Below, in pieces: positions 1-7,223 of a stretch of 13,240 nt of DNA. Source of the stretch: JBBIKU01 sp037445245 (GTDB taxonomy: Bacteria; Chloroflexota; Anaerolineae; Anaerolineales; Anaerolineaceae). The stretch's first letter is position 1; each line of letters begins with the position of its first letter. Where the stretch lies: assembly GCA_037445245.1 (NCBI GenBank), contig JBBIKU010000064.1, forward strand, positions 1-13,240, written 5' to 3'. The notes beneath the pieces were generated by a model that was given only the letters and a program-made list of their open reading frames with translations, did no database searches and was not told where the DNA came from. Both the position numbers and the translations under genes were made by a program.

Positions 1-1
1 T

Positions 2-82
2 GATCGTTTCAGTGAACCCTTCACAAATTATAGCATGCTCTACCGTTTCCCAATCATGCTGGCAGGCGGGCTGGGCTGTTGA
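2..82 (+). CDS. Possible C-terminal fragment of a cut-off gene
   Basis: The second reading frame is open from the window edge to a TGA at 80-82. It gives 26 residues beginning DRFSEPFTNYSMLYRF and ending in a hydrophobic, glycine-rich AGGLGC. The fragment is too short to recognise. Its composition looks like a real protein end, and the promoter of the next gene starts right after it, which is what one expects if a gene stops here. A chance open frame of this length is also possible. Confidence 0.35.
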   Translation, partial: DRFSEPFTNYSMLYRFPIMLAGGLGC

Positions 83-90
83 GTTTGCCC

Positions 91-119
91 TTGCCGAGAT
101 GCTTCCCTTCTCATATAAT
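91..119 (+). promoter_or_regulatory. Sigma70-type promoter of the glycosyltransferase gene
   Basis: TTGCCG at 91-96 is followed after exactly 17 bases by a perfect TATAAT at 114-119. The ATG at 127 begins 8 bases after the -10 box, so the expected transcription start falls at or next to the start codon. No Shine-Dalgarno sequence fits between them. This predicts a leaderless mRNA. Confidence 0.7.
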
Positions 120-126
120 TCAAAGC

Positions 127-805
127 ATGAATGTCTCAGTGATTATGCCCGTTTTCAATGAAGTTAACACCATCCGCGAGATCCTGAAACGCGTGCAGGC
201 GGTTGGGTGTGCCAGCGAGATTGTCATTGTGGACGACGGTTCAACGGACGGCACGCGCCAAGTATTGGATGAAATGAATGGAAAAGACGGGGTGCGGGTT
301 ATTCTTCACCCCAAAAACATGGGCAAGGGGGCAGCGGTGAGAACCGGCATCCAAAATGCCGGCGGCGATGTGCTTTTGATTCAGGATGCCGATTTGGAAT
401 ACGACCCACGCGATTACTTTATTGAAACCACTCGAAGAAGGTATCGCAGACGTGGTCTATGGATCGCGCTTCCTGGGGGGTGCCAGAAGACCGATCCTGT
501 TCTGGAATATGGTTGCGAACAAGATCCTGACCTTAATCACGAATATTCTATACAACAATATTCTGAGCGACATGGAGACCGGCTACAAAGTGTTTCGAAA
601 AAACGTTGTTCAGGATATGCCCCTGCACGCCCGGCGTTTTGAATTCGAACCGGAATTTACCGCCAAGATTCTCAAACGAAATATCCGTATCTTCGAAATC
701 CCGATCACCTTCAATCCACGGGATTATTCGCAAGGGAAGAAGATCCACATGGGTGATGCTTTTATCGCCGTGTGGACATTGCTCAAGTATCGCTTTGTCG
801 ATTGA
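127..805 (+). pseudogene. Family 2 glycosyltransferase (dolichol-phosphate-mannose-synthase-like), frameshifted
   Basis: This is a GT-A-fold family 2 glycosyltransferase that would move a sugar from a nucleotide-sugar donor, often onto a lipid carrier or cell-surface glycan. The first part (127 to about 417) reads MNVSVIMPVFNE, then the nucleotide-binding VDDGSTDGT (Asp36, Asp37) and the metal-binding QDADLEYDP (Asp87, Asp89). The homology then jumps by one frame: the expected LLKPLEEGIADVVYGSRFLGG continues in frame 2 from 419 and runs to the TGA at 803-805. Family members usually have about two residues between DPRDY and LLKPL, which suggests loss of 2 or 5 bases near 415-422. The joined product would be about 226 residues without membrane segments, normal for the small members. 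ATG 127 is chosen over the TTG at 79 because homology and the promoter both point there. The shift could be an assembly error or a true mutation. Confidence 0.85.
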
Positions 806-835
806 ATTCAGGTTGCGCTTGCTGGGGCGGGACGT

Positions 836-2531
836 TCAGGCGTCCGGTTCGCCCGCCGGTTTCATGTCGTAGATGTTAAGCTGCAAGTTGCTCTTCCCCT
901 GATATTGGTTTACCTCGTAAGCGTACAGAATATCCACTTGTTCTGGCATGTGATCTGCCCAATTGCCCTGGCGGAATGCAACCGCATCGTAGGTTAGTCT
1001 GCCATCGCTCAGGGTCAAACGCAAGTGGCGTTGATCCTTTCCAATCTTCTTGTGACGCAGCACGCGTACGTTTCTGGTAACAAAGGCGACGGCGGGATTT
1101 CCTACCCCGGTCGGCTCCAGATTGTCAAGGTGGGCAAGGATGGCTGGCTGAAGCTCCTCAAACGTGATTTCCATGTCGGCATGGAGAACGGGTGCAAGAT
1201 TTTGTGAACCCAGTATCTGATCGGCGATCTCTATCAGCCGACGGTTGAGTTCCTGCAGGCGTTCGTTCCGGATGGTGAAACCGGCTGCCATGGCATGCCC
1301 GCCGTGCCGTTCCATCAGATCGGCGCACTCGTCCAGGGCGCAGGTGATGTGAAATTCGGGAATGCTACGGCATGAGGCGCGGGTGAAATCTTTCTCCTGG
1401 ACGCCTACGATGGCGGGGCGATAATAAGCATCGACCAGGCGCGATGCTACCAACCCGATGATTCCCAGCTTGAAGTTCGAATCGACTGAAAAGATGAGAT
1501 TGGTATTTGGGCTGATCGATTGGTTTTCCGCTCGTTCGACCATTTCTTGAGTTAGTTTCTGGCGCTCGACATTCTGGTTATCCAGCACCTGCGCTAATAT
1601 ACCGGCTTGTGATAGATCTTCCGTCATGATTAAGGCAAAGGCTGCCTGGGCAGTATCCAGGCGTCCGGACGCGTTGAGCCGGGGACCCAGCACGAAACCG
1701 ATGTCGCGAGCGGTGAGATTTTCCGGTTGGATGCCCGCTGCCAGAGAAAGCGCTCGCAAGCCGGGGCGTTTGCCCTGGCGCAACAACGACAAGCCGGCGC
1801 GCACCAAGGCGCGGTTCTCGTCCACCAGCGGCACGATGTCTGAGACGGTGCCAAGCGCTACCAGATCCAGCCATTCAGCCGGGTCTACGCCGGCTTCGGG
1901 TTGCTGACTGACCAGTGCCTCGACTATCTTGAACGCCAACCCCACCCCCGCCAGGTTNNNNNNNNNNNNNNNNNNNNNNNNNNNNNNNNNNNNNNNNNNN
2001 NNNNNNNNNNNNNNNNNNNNNNNNNNNNNNNNNNNNNNNNNNAATGACGTCCATCCCCAGCTTGCGGGCGAAGGCAACTTCATCTGGCGAACGGATGCCG
2101 CAGTCCACGCTGATCAGCAAACGAACGCCATCTCCGGCGAGCTGCTCGATGGCGTCTACGTTCAATCCGTACCCCTCTTCGAATCGATTGGGAATATATC
2201 CTCGCACATTGCCACCGAAGCGTTGAATTGCCTGCACCATCAGGGCGGTGGCGGTGACACCGTCCACATCGAAGTCCCCGTAAACTGCAATCGGCTCGCC
2301 CCGCTGGATTGCTTCCGCGAGGCGGGCGACGGCTGTTTGCATACCGGAGAGCAGGAAAGGATCATGGTAAGAGCCGCTCTTTGTGAGATAGTTCTGTGCC
2401 GATAGTGGGTCTGTGATACTCCGGTTGTACAGTAATTGTCGCAGCACATCGGGATACTTTGCCAGCGCGCTGTCAGTGAATGGAGGTATTTTGCTTGCGA
2501 CGCGCCATCGTTTTTTAAAGGCGGCTGCCAT
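836..2531 (-). CDS. recJ: Single-stranded-DNA-specific exonuclease RecJ (interrupted by an assembly gap)
   Basis: RecJ degrades single-stranded DNA 5' to 3' in recombination and repair, using metal ions bound by DHH-family motifs. The N-terminal half shows motif I YGDFDVDGVTA (Asp86, Asp88, Asp90) and SVDCGI (Asp143). After the gap come LAGVGLAFK, ALGTVSDIVPL, GPRLNASGRLDTA, the DHHA1 signature GGHAMAAGF, and a C-terminal OB-fold stretch ending near QLNIYDMKP. The DHH motif itself should lie inside the run of N and cannot be seen. The two halves are in different frames, but each meets the gap on a codon boundary, so the true gap should be a multiple of three (84, 87 or 90) rather than 85. Total size would be about 565 residues, normal for RecJ. 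The ATG at 2531 follows an in-frame TGA. The gene is tail to tail with the glycosyltransferase and divergent from the transporter. Confidence 0.93.
1958..2042. other. Assembly gap (85 N)
   Basis: There are 85 consecutive N inside recJ. The flanks read DVI before it and NLAGVG after it. In RecJ proteins about 29-30 residues, including the DHH motif, normally separate these points, so the gap is close to the true size but off by one or two bases. Confidence 0.98.
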
Positions 2532-2570
2532 GGTTCAGGTTTTTATCTCCTTGTAACCTGGATTTTTTCG

Positions 2571-2599
2571 AGTATAGTCTCAGCCAGGCAATCCGGCAA
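2571..2599 (-). promoter_or_regulatory. Sigma70-type promoter of recJ
   Basis: On the minus strand TTGCCG (2594-2599) is followed after 17 bases by TATACT (2571-2576). The -35 hexamer is the same as that of the glycosyltransferase promoter. The transcript would start near 2564 and have a leader of roughly 33 bases. The leader holds AAGGAGA (2546-2552), but this lies 14 bases from the ATG, a longer spacing than usual. Confidence 0.65.
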
Positions 2600-2673
2600 G
2601 GTCCTATGGGGATGGAGACGGCTGGGCAATGAGGACACTGGTGGCTTTCAAAGGGGGGTAAAAAAAAAGCGTG

Positions 2674-2679
2674 TATAAT
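2674..2679 (+). promoter_or_regulatory. -10 box (TATAAT) of the transporter operon
   Basis: A perfect TATAAT ends 8 bases before the ATG at 2688, so transcription should begin at or just before the start codon, giving a leaderless mRNA. No ribosome binding site is visible. No good -35 box lies 16-18 bases upstream; that space is filled by a run of six G (2653-2658) and a run of nine A (2660-2668). Confidence 0.55.
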
Positions 2680-2687
2680 CCATCGAT

Positions 2688-4484
2688 ATGGAATTTTCCG
2701 CCCTGTTTGTCCTCCTTCTGACGCTGGCGGCAGCGATTTTACTCGTCAGCGAACGCTTGCGCCCCGATTTGATCGCCCTCGGCATCCTGGTTGTGCTGGG
2801 GATTAGCGGCATTGTTACCCCTGCCGAAGCGTTCTCGGGGTTTGGCGGCGCGGCGGTCATCACCATTCTAGGTGTCTCGATCATATCGATTGGACTGCAT
2901 CAGACCGGTGTGACTCATGAGCTAGGGCGAATCATGTACCGCCTGGGCAAAAAATCCGACTCGCGACAGATCCTGATCGTTTTTCTGATTTCGGCAACGC
3001 TTTCGCTGGTGATGAACAACGTAGCTGCGGTGGGGGTGCTGTTGCCGGCAGTTATGACCCTTAGCCGGCGCACCCAAATCAAGCCTTCGCGGCTGTTGCT
3101 GCCACTGGCGTATGGTAGCATCATGGGCGGCATGGCGACCCTTTTGACGACCTCCAATATCATCGTCAGTGATGCCTTACGCAATGCCGGGTATACACCC
3201 TTCGGGTTACTGGATTTTTTCCCGATTGGGGGACCTATCGTGGTCGTCGGGGCAGTTTATATCCTCACGGCGGGGAGACGAATGCTGCCGCAGGAAGTGG
3301 GGGGCGGACATGTGAGGACTGTGCGGCAATTGCATCAGGAACTGGCAAATTTGTACCAGCTCGACGAAAACCTGTACGAGATCGAAGTTATGCCGGGTTC
3401 GCCGCTGGCGGGCATCTCGATTGCAGAGGGGAGGTGGGCGCAGTGCACCGGCTTGAACATCACCGGGCTGATCCGCAACCACCAGACTCGTTTTGCACCC
3501 AGCCCGGAAGTTTTGATCCGCGAAGGTGATCTGCTGATGGTGCAGGGCAATCCTAATATCTCGACCCTGGTTGAAAACAACCTGCGTCTGATCTCTCCAA
3601 GCGGGGCGAAGATGCCAATAGCAGACGAGGCGATCACCCTGGCGGAGCTGGTGATCGCGCCCCACGCCCAATTGGAGGGCATGTCGCTGCGCCAGGTTCG
3701 TTTTCGTGAATTATATAACCTGAACGTGCTGGCGATCTGGCGCGAGAGCAAACCGATCCAAACCGGCATCGCCGATATTCCCTTGCGGTCGGGTGATGCT
3801 CTGCTGGTGCAGGGACCGGCGGAGAGCATTCGGCTGCTGCATGAGGTGCCCAACCTGATTCTGCTGGAAGAAGACCCGGATGCGGTCTTGAAACCGGGCA
3901 AGCAGTTGCTGGCTTTGTTCATCACGCTGCTGACGCTTGGGGTTGCCGCCATTGGATTGCTACCGGTGTCGTTGATGGTGCTGACGGGAGCGCTGCTGAT
4001 CGTATTGACGCGCTGCACCAGCATGAACGATGCCTATCGCGGCATTGAATGGCGAGTCATCTTTTTGATTGCCGGCATGTGGCCACTCAGCATTGCCATC
4101 CGCACGACTGGCTTGGCGGATGCGGCGATCAACTTTTTGTTGGGGGCGCTGGGAGAGATAAGTCCATTGATGTTGTCCGCCCTCTTGATCGGGCTGGCGT
4201 TCGGGTTGACTCAGTTCATGAGCGGGCAGGTTTCCTCGCTGGTGATTGCGCCGTTGGCGTTGGCGGCTGCGCAGCAGATGGGGGTTGACCCACGCGGGAT
4301 GGCGATGGGGGTGGCTTTGGGTTGCTCACTAGCGTTTCCGATACCTTTTGGTCATCCGGTCAACATCATGGTAATGAGCTCGGGCGGGTACACACTGCGG
4401 GATTATCTGCGCATCGGGTTACCGCTGACGATTATCGTTTTCATCTGTATTCTGATTGGTTTGAAACTATTGTGGGGCGTTTAA
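2688..4484 (+). CDS. SLC13/DASS-family transporter with two RCK_C (TrkA-C) domains
   Basis: This is a 598-residue inner-membrane carrier of the SLC13 (divalent anion:Na+ symporter) type. Members move dicarboxylates, sulfate or similar anions; the substrate cannot be read here. Residues 1-200 hold about five to six hydrophobic segments with the motifs SLVMNNVAAV (102-115) and TTSNIIV (154-160). A soluble insert follows, with two RCK_C-like domains (about 225-300 and 315-395), each showing the EGD/SGDxLLVQG pattern. A second membrane half runs from about 405 to 597. The insert is known in the YfbS-like branch, where it probably senses a ligand. In the second half the usual Ser-Asn-Thr-type site reads MSGQVSSLV (511-519). 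The short gap to tgt (36 bases) suggests co-transcription. A GGGCGTT/AACGCCC inverted repeat (4475-4489) spans the stop codon but has no T-run after it, so it is not a clear terminator. Confidence 0.88.
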   Translation: MEFSALFVLLLTLAAAILLVSERLRPDLIALGILVVLGISGIVTPAEAFSGFGGAAVITILGVSIISIGLHQTGVTHELGRIMYRLGKKSDSRQILIVFLISATLSLVMNNVAAVGVLLPAVMTLSRRTQIKPSRLLLPLAYGSIMGGMATLLTTSNIIVSDALRNAGYTPFGLLDFFPIGGPIVVVGAVYILTAGRRMLPQEVGGGHVRTVRQLHQELANLYQLDENLYEIEVMPGSPLAGISIAEGRWAQCTGLNITGLIRNHQTRFAPSPEVLIREGDLLMVQGNPNISTLVENNLRLISPSGAKMPIADEAITLAELVIAPHAQLEGMSLRQVRFRELYNLNVLAIWRESKPIQTGIADIPLRSGDALLVQGPAESIRLLHEVPNLILLEEDPDAVLKPGKQLLALFITLLTLGVAAIGLLPVSLMVLTGALLIVLTRCTSMNDAYRGIEWRVIFLIAGMWPLSIAIRTTGLADAAINFLLGALGEISPLMLSALLIGLAFGLTQFMSGQVSSLVIAPLALAAAQQMGVDPRGMAMGVALGCSLAFPIPFGHPVNIMVMSSGGYTLRDYLRIGLPLTIIVFICILIGLKLLWGV

Positions 4485-4520
4485 CGCCCGGTCAAAGGAT
4501 CATCTCTCGGCTGCCACTGT

Positions 4521-5669
4521 ATGCGCATGGATATATCTCCCCACCACACTTTTTCATCACTGCCCTTCCGCTTTGAGCTTGTAGCCGAAGACAGGAATGC
4601 GCGTGCTGGCTTGTTTCATACGCCGCATGGCGTTCTCGAAACGCCGGTGTTTGCACCCGTGGGGACTCAGGCGACGGTCAAGGGTGTCACCCCGGCGCAG
4701 CTACAGGATGCCGGCGCTACGCTGGTGTTGGCGAACACGTATCATTTGTACTTGCGTCCCGGCGCTGATATCGTCTATGAGATGGGCGGTTTGCACGATT
4801 TTATGAAATGGAATGCCCCTATTTTGACCGATTCAGGGGGGTTTCAGGTTTTTTCGCTGGCACAGATGCGCAAGGTGGATGAGGACGGCGTCACCTTTCG
4901 CAGTCACATTGACGGTTCCAGTCATCGACTCACCCCTGAAAAAGCGATTGAGATCCAGGAGATGCTGGGCGCCGACATCATCATGGCTTTCGACGAATGC
5001 GCTCCACCCTACGAGCGGGAGTACAACCAGCAGGCGATGGAACGGACGCATCGCTGGGCACAGCGTTGCTTGGAGGTAAAGAGTCGCCCTGACCAGGCGT
5101 TGTTTGGGATCGTGCAGGGGGGTGCCTTCGAAGACCTGCGACGGTACTCGGCGGAGACGATTTCGTCGCTCGGTTTTCCCGGCCATGCCATTGGTGGGCT
5201 TTCTGTCGGCGAGACGAAGCCTGAGATGCACCGTATGCTGGAGGTGGTGAACAACGTGTTGCCGAAGGAGAAACCGCGTTATCTTATGGGTGTCGGTTCG
5301 CCAGAAGATCTGATCAACGGCGTGCTGCGCGGCGTTGACATCTTCGATTGCGTTTTACCCACCCGTCTGGCACGTCATCAGGTAGCCATGACCCACAGGG
5401 GCAGATTGAACCTGATGAACGCCGCCTTTGCGCGTGATTCCCGACCGATCGAGGAAGACTGTGCCTGTTACACCTGCCAGACCTTCAGCCGGGCATACCT
5501 GCGACATCTGATCGTGGGGCGCGAATTGCTCGCCGGGACCTTGATTTCGATCCACAATATCTTTATGCTGGTAAACTCAATGCGTCGGGCACGGCAGACG
5601 ATCCTGAACGGCAATTTTGACAGCTTTGCCACTCATTTCCTGGCGGAATACCAACGAGAGACTACATGA
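4521..5669 (+). CDS. tgt: Queuine/preQ1 tRNA-ribosyltransferase (tRNA-guanine transglycosylase)
   Basis: The enzyme swaps guanine-34 in the wobble position of GUN-anticodon tRNAs for a queuosine precursor (preQ1 in most bacteria). The key residues of the bacterial family are present: TDSGGFQ (Asp104), FDEC (Asp158), GIVQGG (Gln199), GGLSVGE, and DIFDCVLPTR with the nucleophile Asp276. The zinc site is CACYTC (Cys314, Cys316, Cys319) plus His345. Length (382) is usual. No queuosine synthesis gene lies in the window, so the base or its precursor must come from elsewhere. The start is uncertain: ATG 4521 and ATG 4527 are both possible and neither has a Shine-Dalgarno sequence. The stop overlaps the uppP start (ATGA at 5666-5669), so translation of the two is likely coupled. 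Confidence 0.96.
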   Translation: MRMDISPHHTFSSLPFRFELVAEDRNARAGLFHTPHGVLETPVFAPVGTQATVKGVTPAQLQDAGATLVLANTYHLYLRPGADIVYEMGGLHDFMKWNAPILTDSGGFQVFSLAQMRKVDEDGVTFRSHIDGSSHRLTPEKAIEIQEMLGADIIMAFDECAPPYEREYNQQAMERTHRWAQRCLEVKSRPDQALFGIVQGGAFEDLRRYSAETISSLGFPGHAIGGLSVGETKPEMHRMLEVVNNVLPKEKPRYLMGVGSPEDLINGVLRGVDIFDCVLPTRLARHQVAMTHRGRLNLMNAAFARDSRPIEEDCACYTCQTFSRAYLRHLIVGRELLAGTLISIHNIFMLVNSMRRARQTILNGNFDSFATHFLAEYQRETT

Positions 5670-6487
5670 CCAACTTTCAAGCCATCATCCTGGGGGTGAT
5701 TCAGGGAATTACCGAATTTCTACCCATTTCGAGTTCGGGTCATCTTGTACTGGCGCCTTTCTTCTTCGGCTGGAATATTCCGGAGGAACAGATCTTTCCG
5801 TTTGATGTGCTGGTGCAGATGGGGACGTTGGCGGCGGTTATCGTCTATTTCTGGCGCGACCTGGTTCGCATCGGAGGTGAATTTGTGGCGGCAATCTGGA
5901 AGCGCAAGCCGTTTGGCACGCTTTCCGCCCGCCAGGGCTGGTACCTGCTGCTGGCGTCCCTTCCAGTCGGACTCGTCGGCGTACTGGTTAAGCCGCTGAT
6001 CGAGCGAGCGTTCAACAGTGTGACGGCGACGGCATATTTTCTGTTCGGCAGCGCCTTTCTGCTGGTGCTTTCCGAAAAGGTTGGCAAAAATAACCGTGAC
6101 CTGGATGAAATCACCTGGTTAGACGCTCTGTGGATTGGGGCATTCCAGGCGCTGGCGGTTTTTCCGGGCATCTCGCGCTCAGGGGCAACCATCACCGGCG
6201 GTATGACGCGCCACCTGCACCGCAAGGATGCTGGAAGATTCTCGTTCATCCTCTCGATTCCGGTGATGCTGGTAGCGGGGCTTTATAGCCTTTATGAGCT
6301 GGTTACGTCACCCGGATTTGGGCTTTTAGCCGTTCCACTGGCGATTGGATTGGTCGTTGCTGCCGTGGTGGGATATTTCTCGATCGGATGGTTGCTATCT
6401 TTCTTGCAACGCCGCTCGCTGACAAGTTTTGCCGTTTATTGCGCCTCGCTGGGCGCATTGACCCTGATCCTGACCTATGCGTTTTAG
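5666..6487 (+). CDS. uppP: Undecaprenyl-diphosphate phosphatase UppP (BacA)
   Basis: This integral membrane phosphatase converts undecaprenyl diphosphate to undecaprenyl phosphate, recycling the lipid carrier for peptidoglycan and other surface polymers; overproduction gives bacitracin resistance in other bacteria. Both family signatures are intact: QGITEFLPISSSGH at 13-26 (with Glu17 and the serine cluster) and FPGISRSGATITGG at 166-179. Length (273) and the pattern of hydrophobic segments are normal. The gene begins inside the tgt stop codon and ends by overlapping the next lipoprotein gene by 11 bases, which argues for one transcript. A GAGAG stretch 5 bases before the ATG may be a weak ribosome binding site. 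Confidence 0.97.
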   Translation: MTNFQAIILGVIQGITEFLPISSSGHLVLAPFFFGWNIPEEQIFPFDVLVQMGTLAAVIVYFWRDLVRIGGEFVAAIWKRKPFGTLSARQGWYLLLASLPVGLVGVLVKPLIERAFNSVTATAYFLFGSAFLLVLSEKVGKNNRDLDEITWLDALWIGAFQALAVFPGISRSGATITGGMTRHLHRKDAGRFSFILSIPVMLVAGLYSLYELVTSPGFGLLAVPLAIGLVVAAVVGYFSIGWLLSFLQRRSLTSFAVYCASLGALTLILTYAF

Positions 6488-7217
6488 ACGTTTTATCATC
6501 CTGTGGGGGTTGATCTTGCTGGCGGGTTGTCGCGCCACGGAAGCGCCGCTACCGGCGGCGCCAATGCTGTGGCAGGTGCAAACCACCGCCAGCCTACGCT
6601 GGATGGGGGCAGCCTTCAATCGTTGCGCTCTCGATCAAGAGAAATTTGCGTTGATCGTGAATGAGCTGCCTACCGGCGCCATAGATAACCAGAACGCTGA
6701 TTTTGTTTTTATGTGGGGGCAGCCGGATGTGGTGCCAGGTTTTGCTGCCATCATTGGCTGGGATGAACTGGTTGTGGTGGTGCATCCAGCCAACCCGATC
6801 GAGTCGCTTCGACTGAGAGATTTGATCGGGATTTATACCGGTTCGCTCCGCAGGTGGGAGCAGGTGCTACCGCAGGGGGTGATCTTTGACGCACCGCTGC
6901 AAAAATATACCTATCCGGAAGGGGAAGACGTGTCGGTATTGTTTGAGGCGGAGGTCATGTATCAGCGCAAACTCGATTCGTATGCGTTGTTGGCGCCGGA
7001 TGCGGCGGCTGTGTTGCAGGCGGTTTCGGAAGAACCGGGCGGCATCGGCTATCTGCCGCGGCGCTGGGTGGATGGGAGCGTAAAAGCGATTACGCTGGAA
7101 GGTGTTGAGGAGCAGCAATTGCGGCGTCCGATTGTGGCGCTCGCCAGCCAGGAACCACAGGGGGAAAAGCGTGACTGGCTATTTTGTGTACAGCGGCAAA
7201 TTTCTGCCAACCGCTAA
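6477..7217 (+). CDS. Lipoprotein, PstS-like periplasmic binding-protein fold
   Basis: The 246-residue product begins MRFRRFIILWGLILLAGC, a lipoprotein signal peptide with lipobox Leu15-Ala16-Gly17-Cys18, so it should be lipid-anchored outside the cytoplasmic membrane. The body resembles solute-binding proteins of the phosphate/PstS-like type: a segment with VVVVHPANPIESL followed by DLIGIYTGSLRRWEQV matches the pattern 'L..I..G....W' of that fold, and GGIGYLPRRWVDG resembles its later 'GIGY' strand. No permease or ATPase gene is adjacent, and no ligand can be named. Its start lies 11 bases inside uppP, without a visible ribosome binding site, so translation is probably coupled. A role in the cell envelope is suggested only by the neighbour. 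It ends 6 bases before the convergent hydrolase gene. Confidence 0.75.
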   Translation: MRFRRFIILWGLILLAGCRATEAPLPAAPMLWQVQTTASLRWMGAAFNRCALDQEKFALIVNELPTGAIDNQNADFVFMWGQPDVVPGFAAIIGWDELVVVVHPANPIESLRLRDLIGIYTGSLRRWEQVLPQGVIFDAPLQKYTYPEGEDVSVLFEAEVMYQRKLDSYALLAPDAAAVLQAVSEEPGGIGYLPRRWVDGSVKAITLEGVEEQQLRRPIVALASQEPQGEKRDWLFCVQRQISANR

Positions 7218-7223
7218 CAACAA

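Noticed and set aside
79..126. Upstream extension of the glycosyltransferase from a TTG codon
   Set aside because: The extra 16 residues lack family similarity and overlap the promoter; family homology begins at ATG 127.
3335..4024. 229-codon open frame on the minus strand
   Set aside because: Antisense to the transporter; its composition is rich in Ser, Arg and Pro with no recognisable domain.
4475..4489. GGGCGTT/AACGCCC inverted repeat as a terminator between the transporter and tgt
   Set aside because: It spans the stop codon, leaves almost no loop and has no T-run downstream. The tgt gene has no clear promoter of its own, so read-through is more likely.
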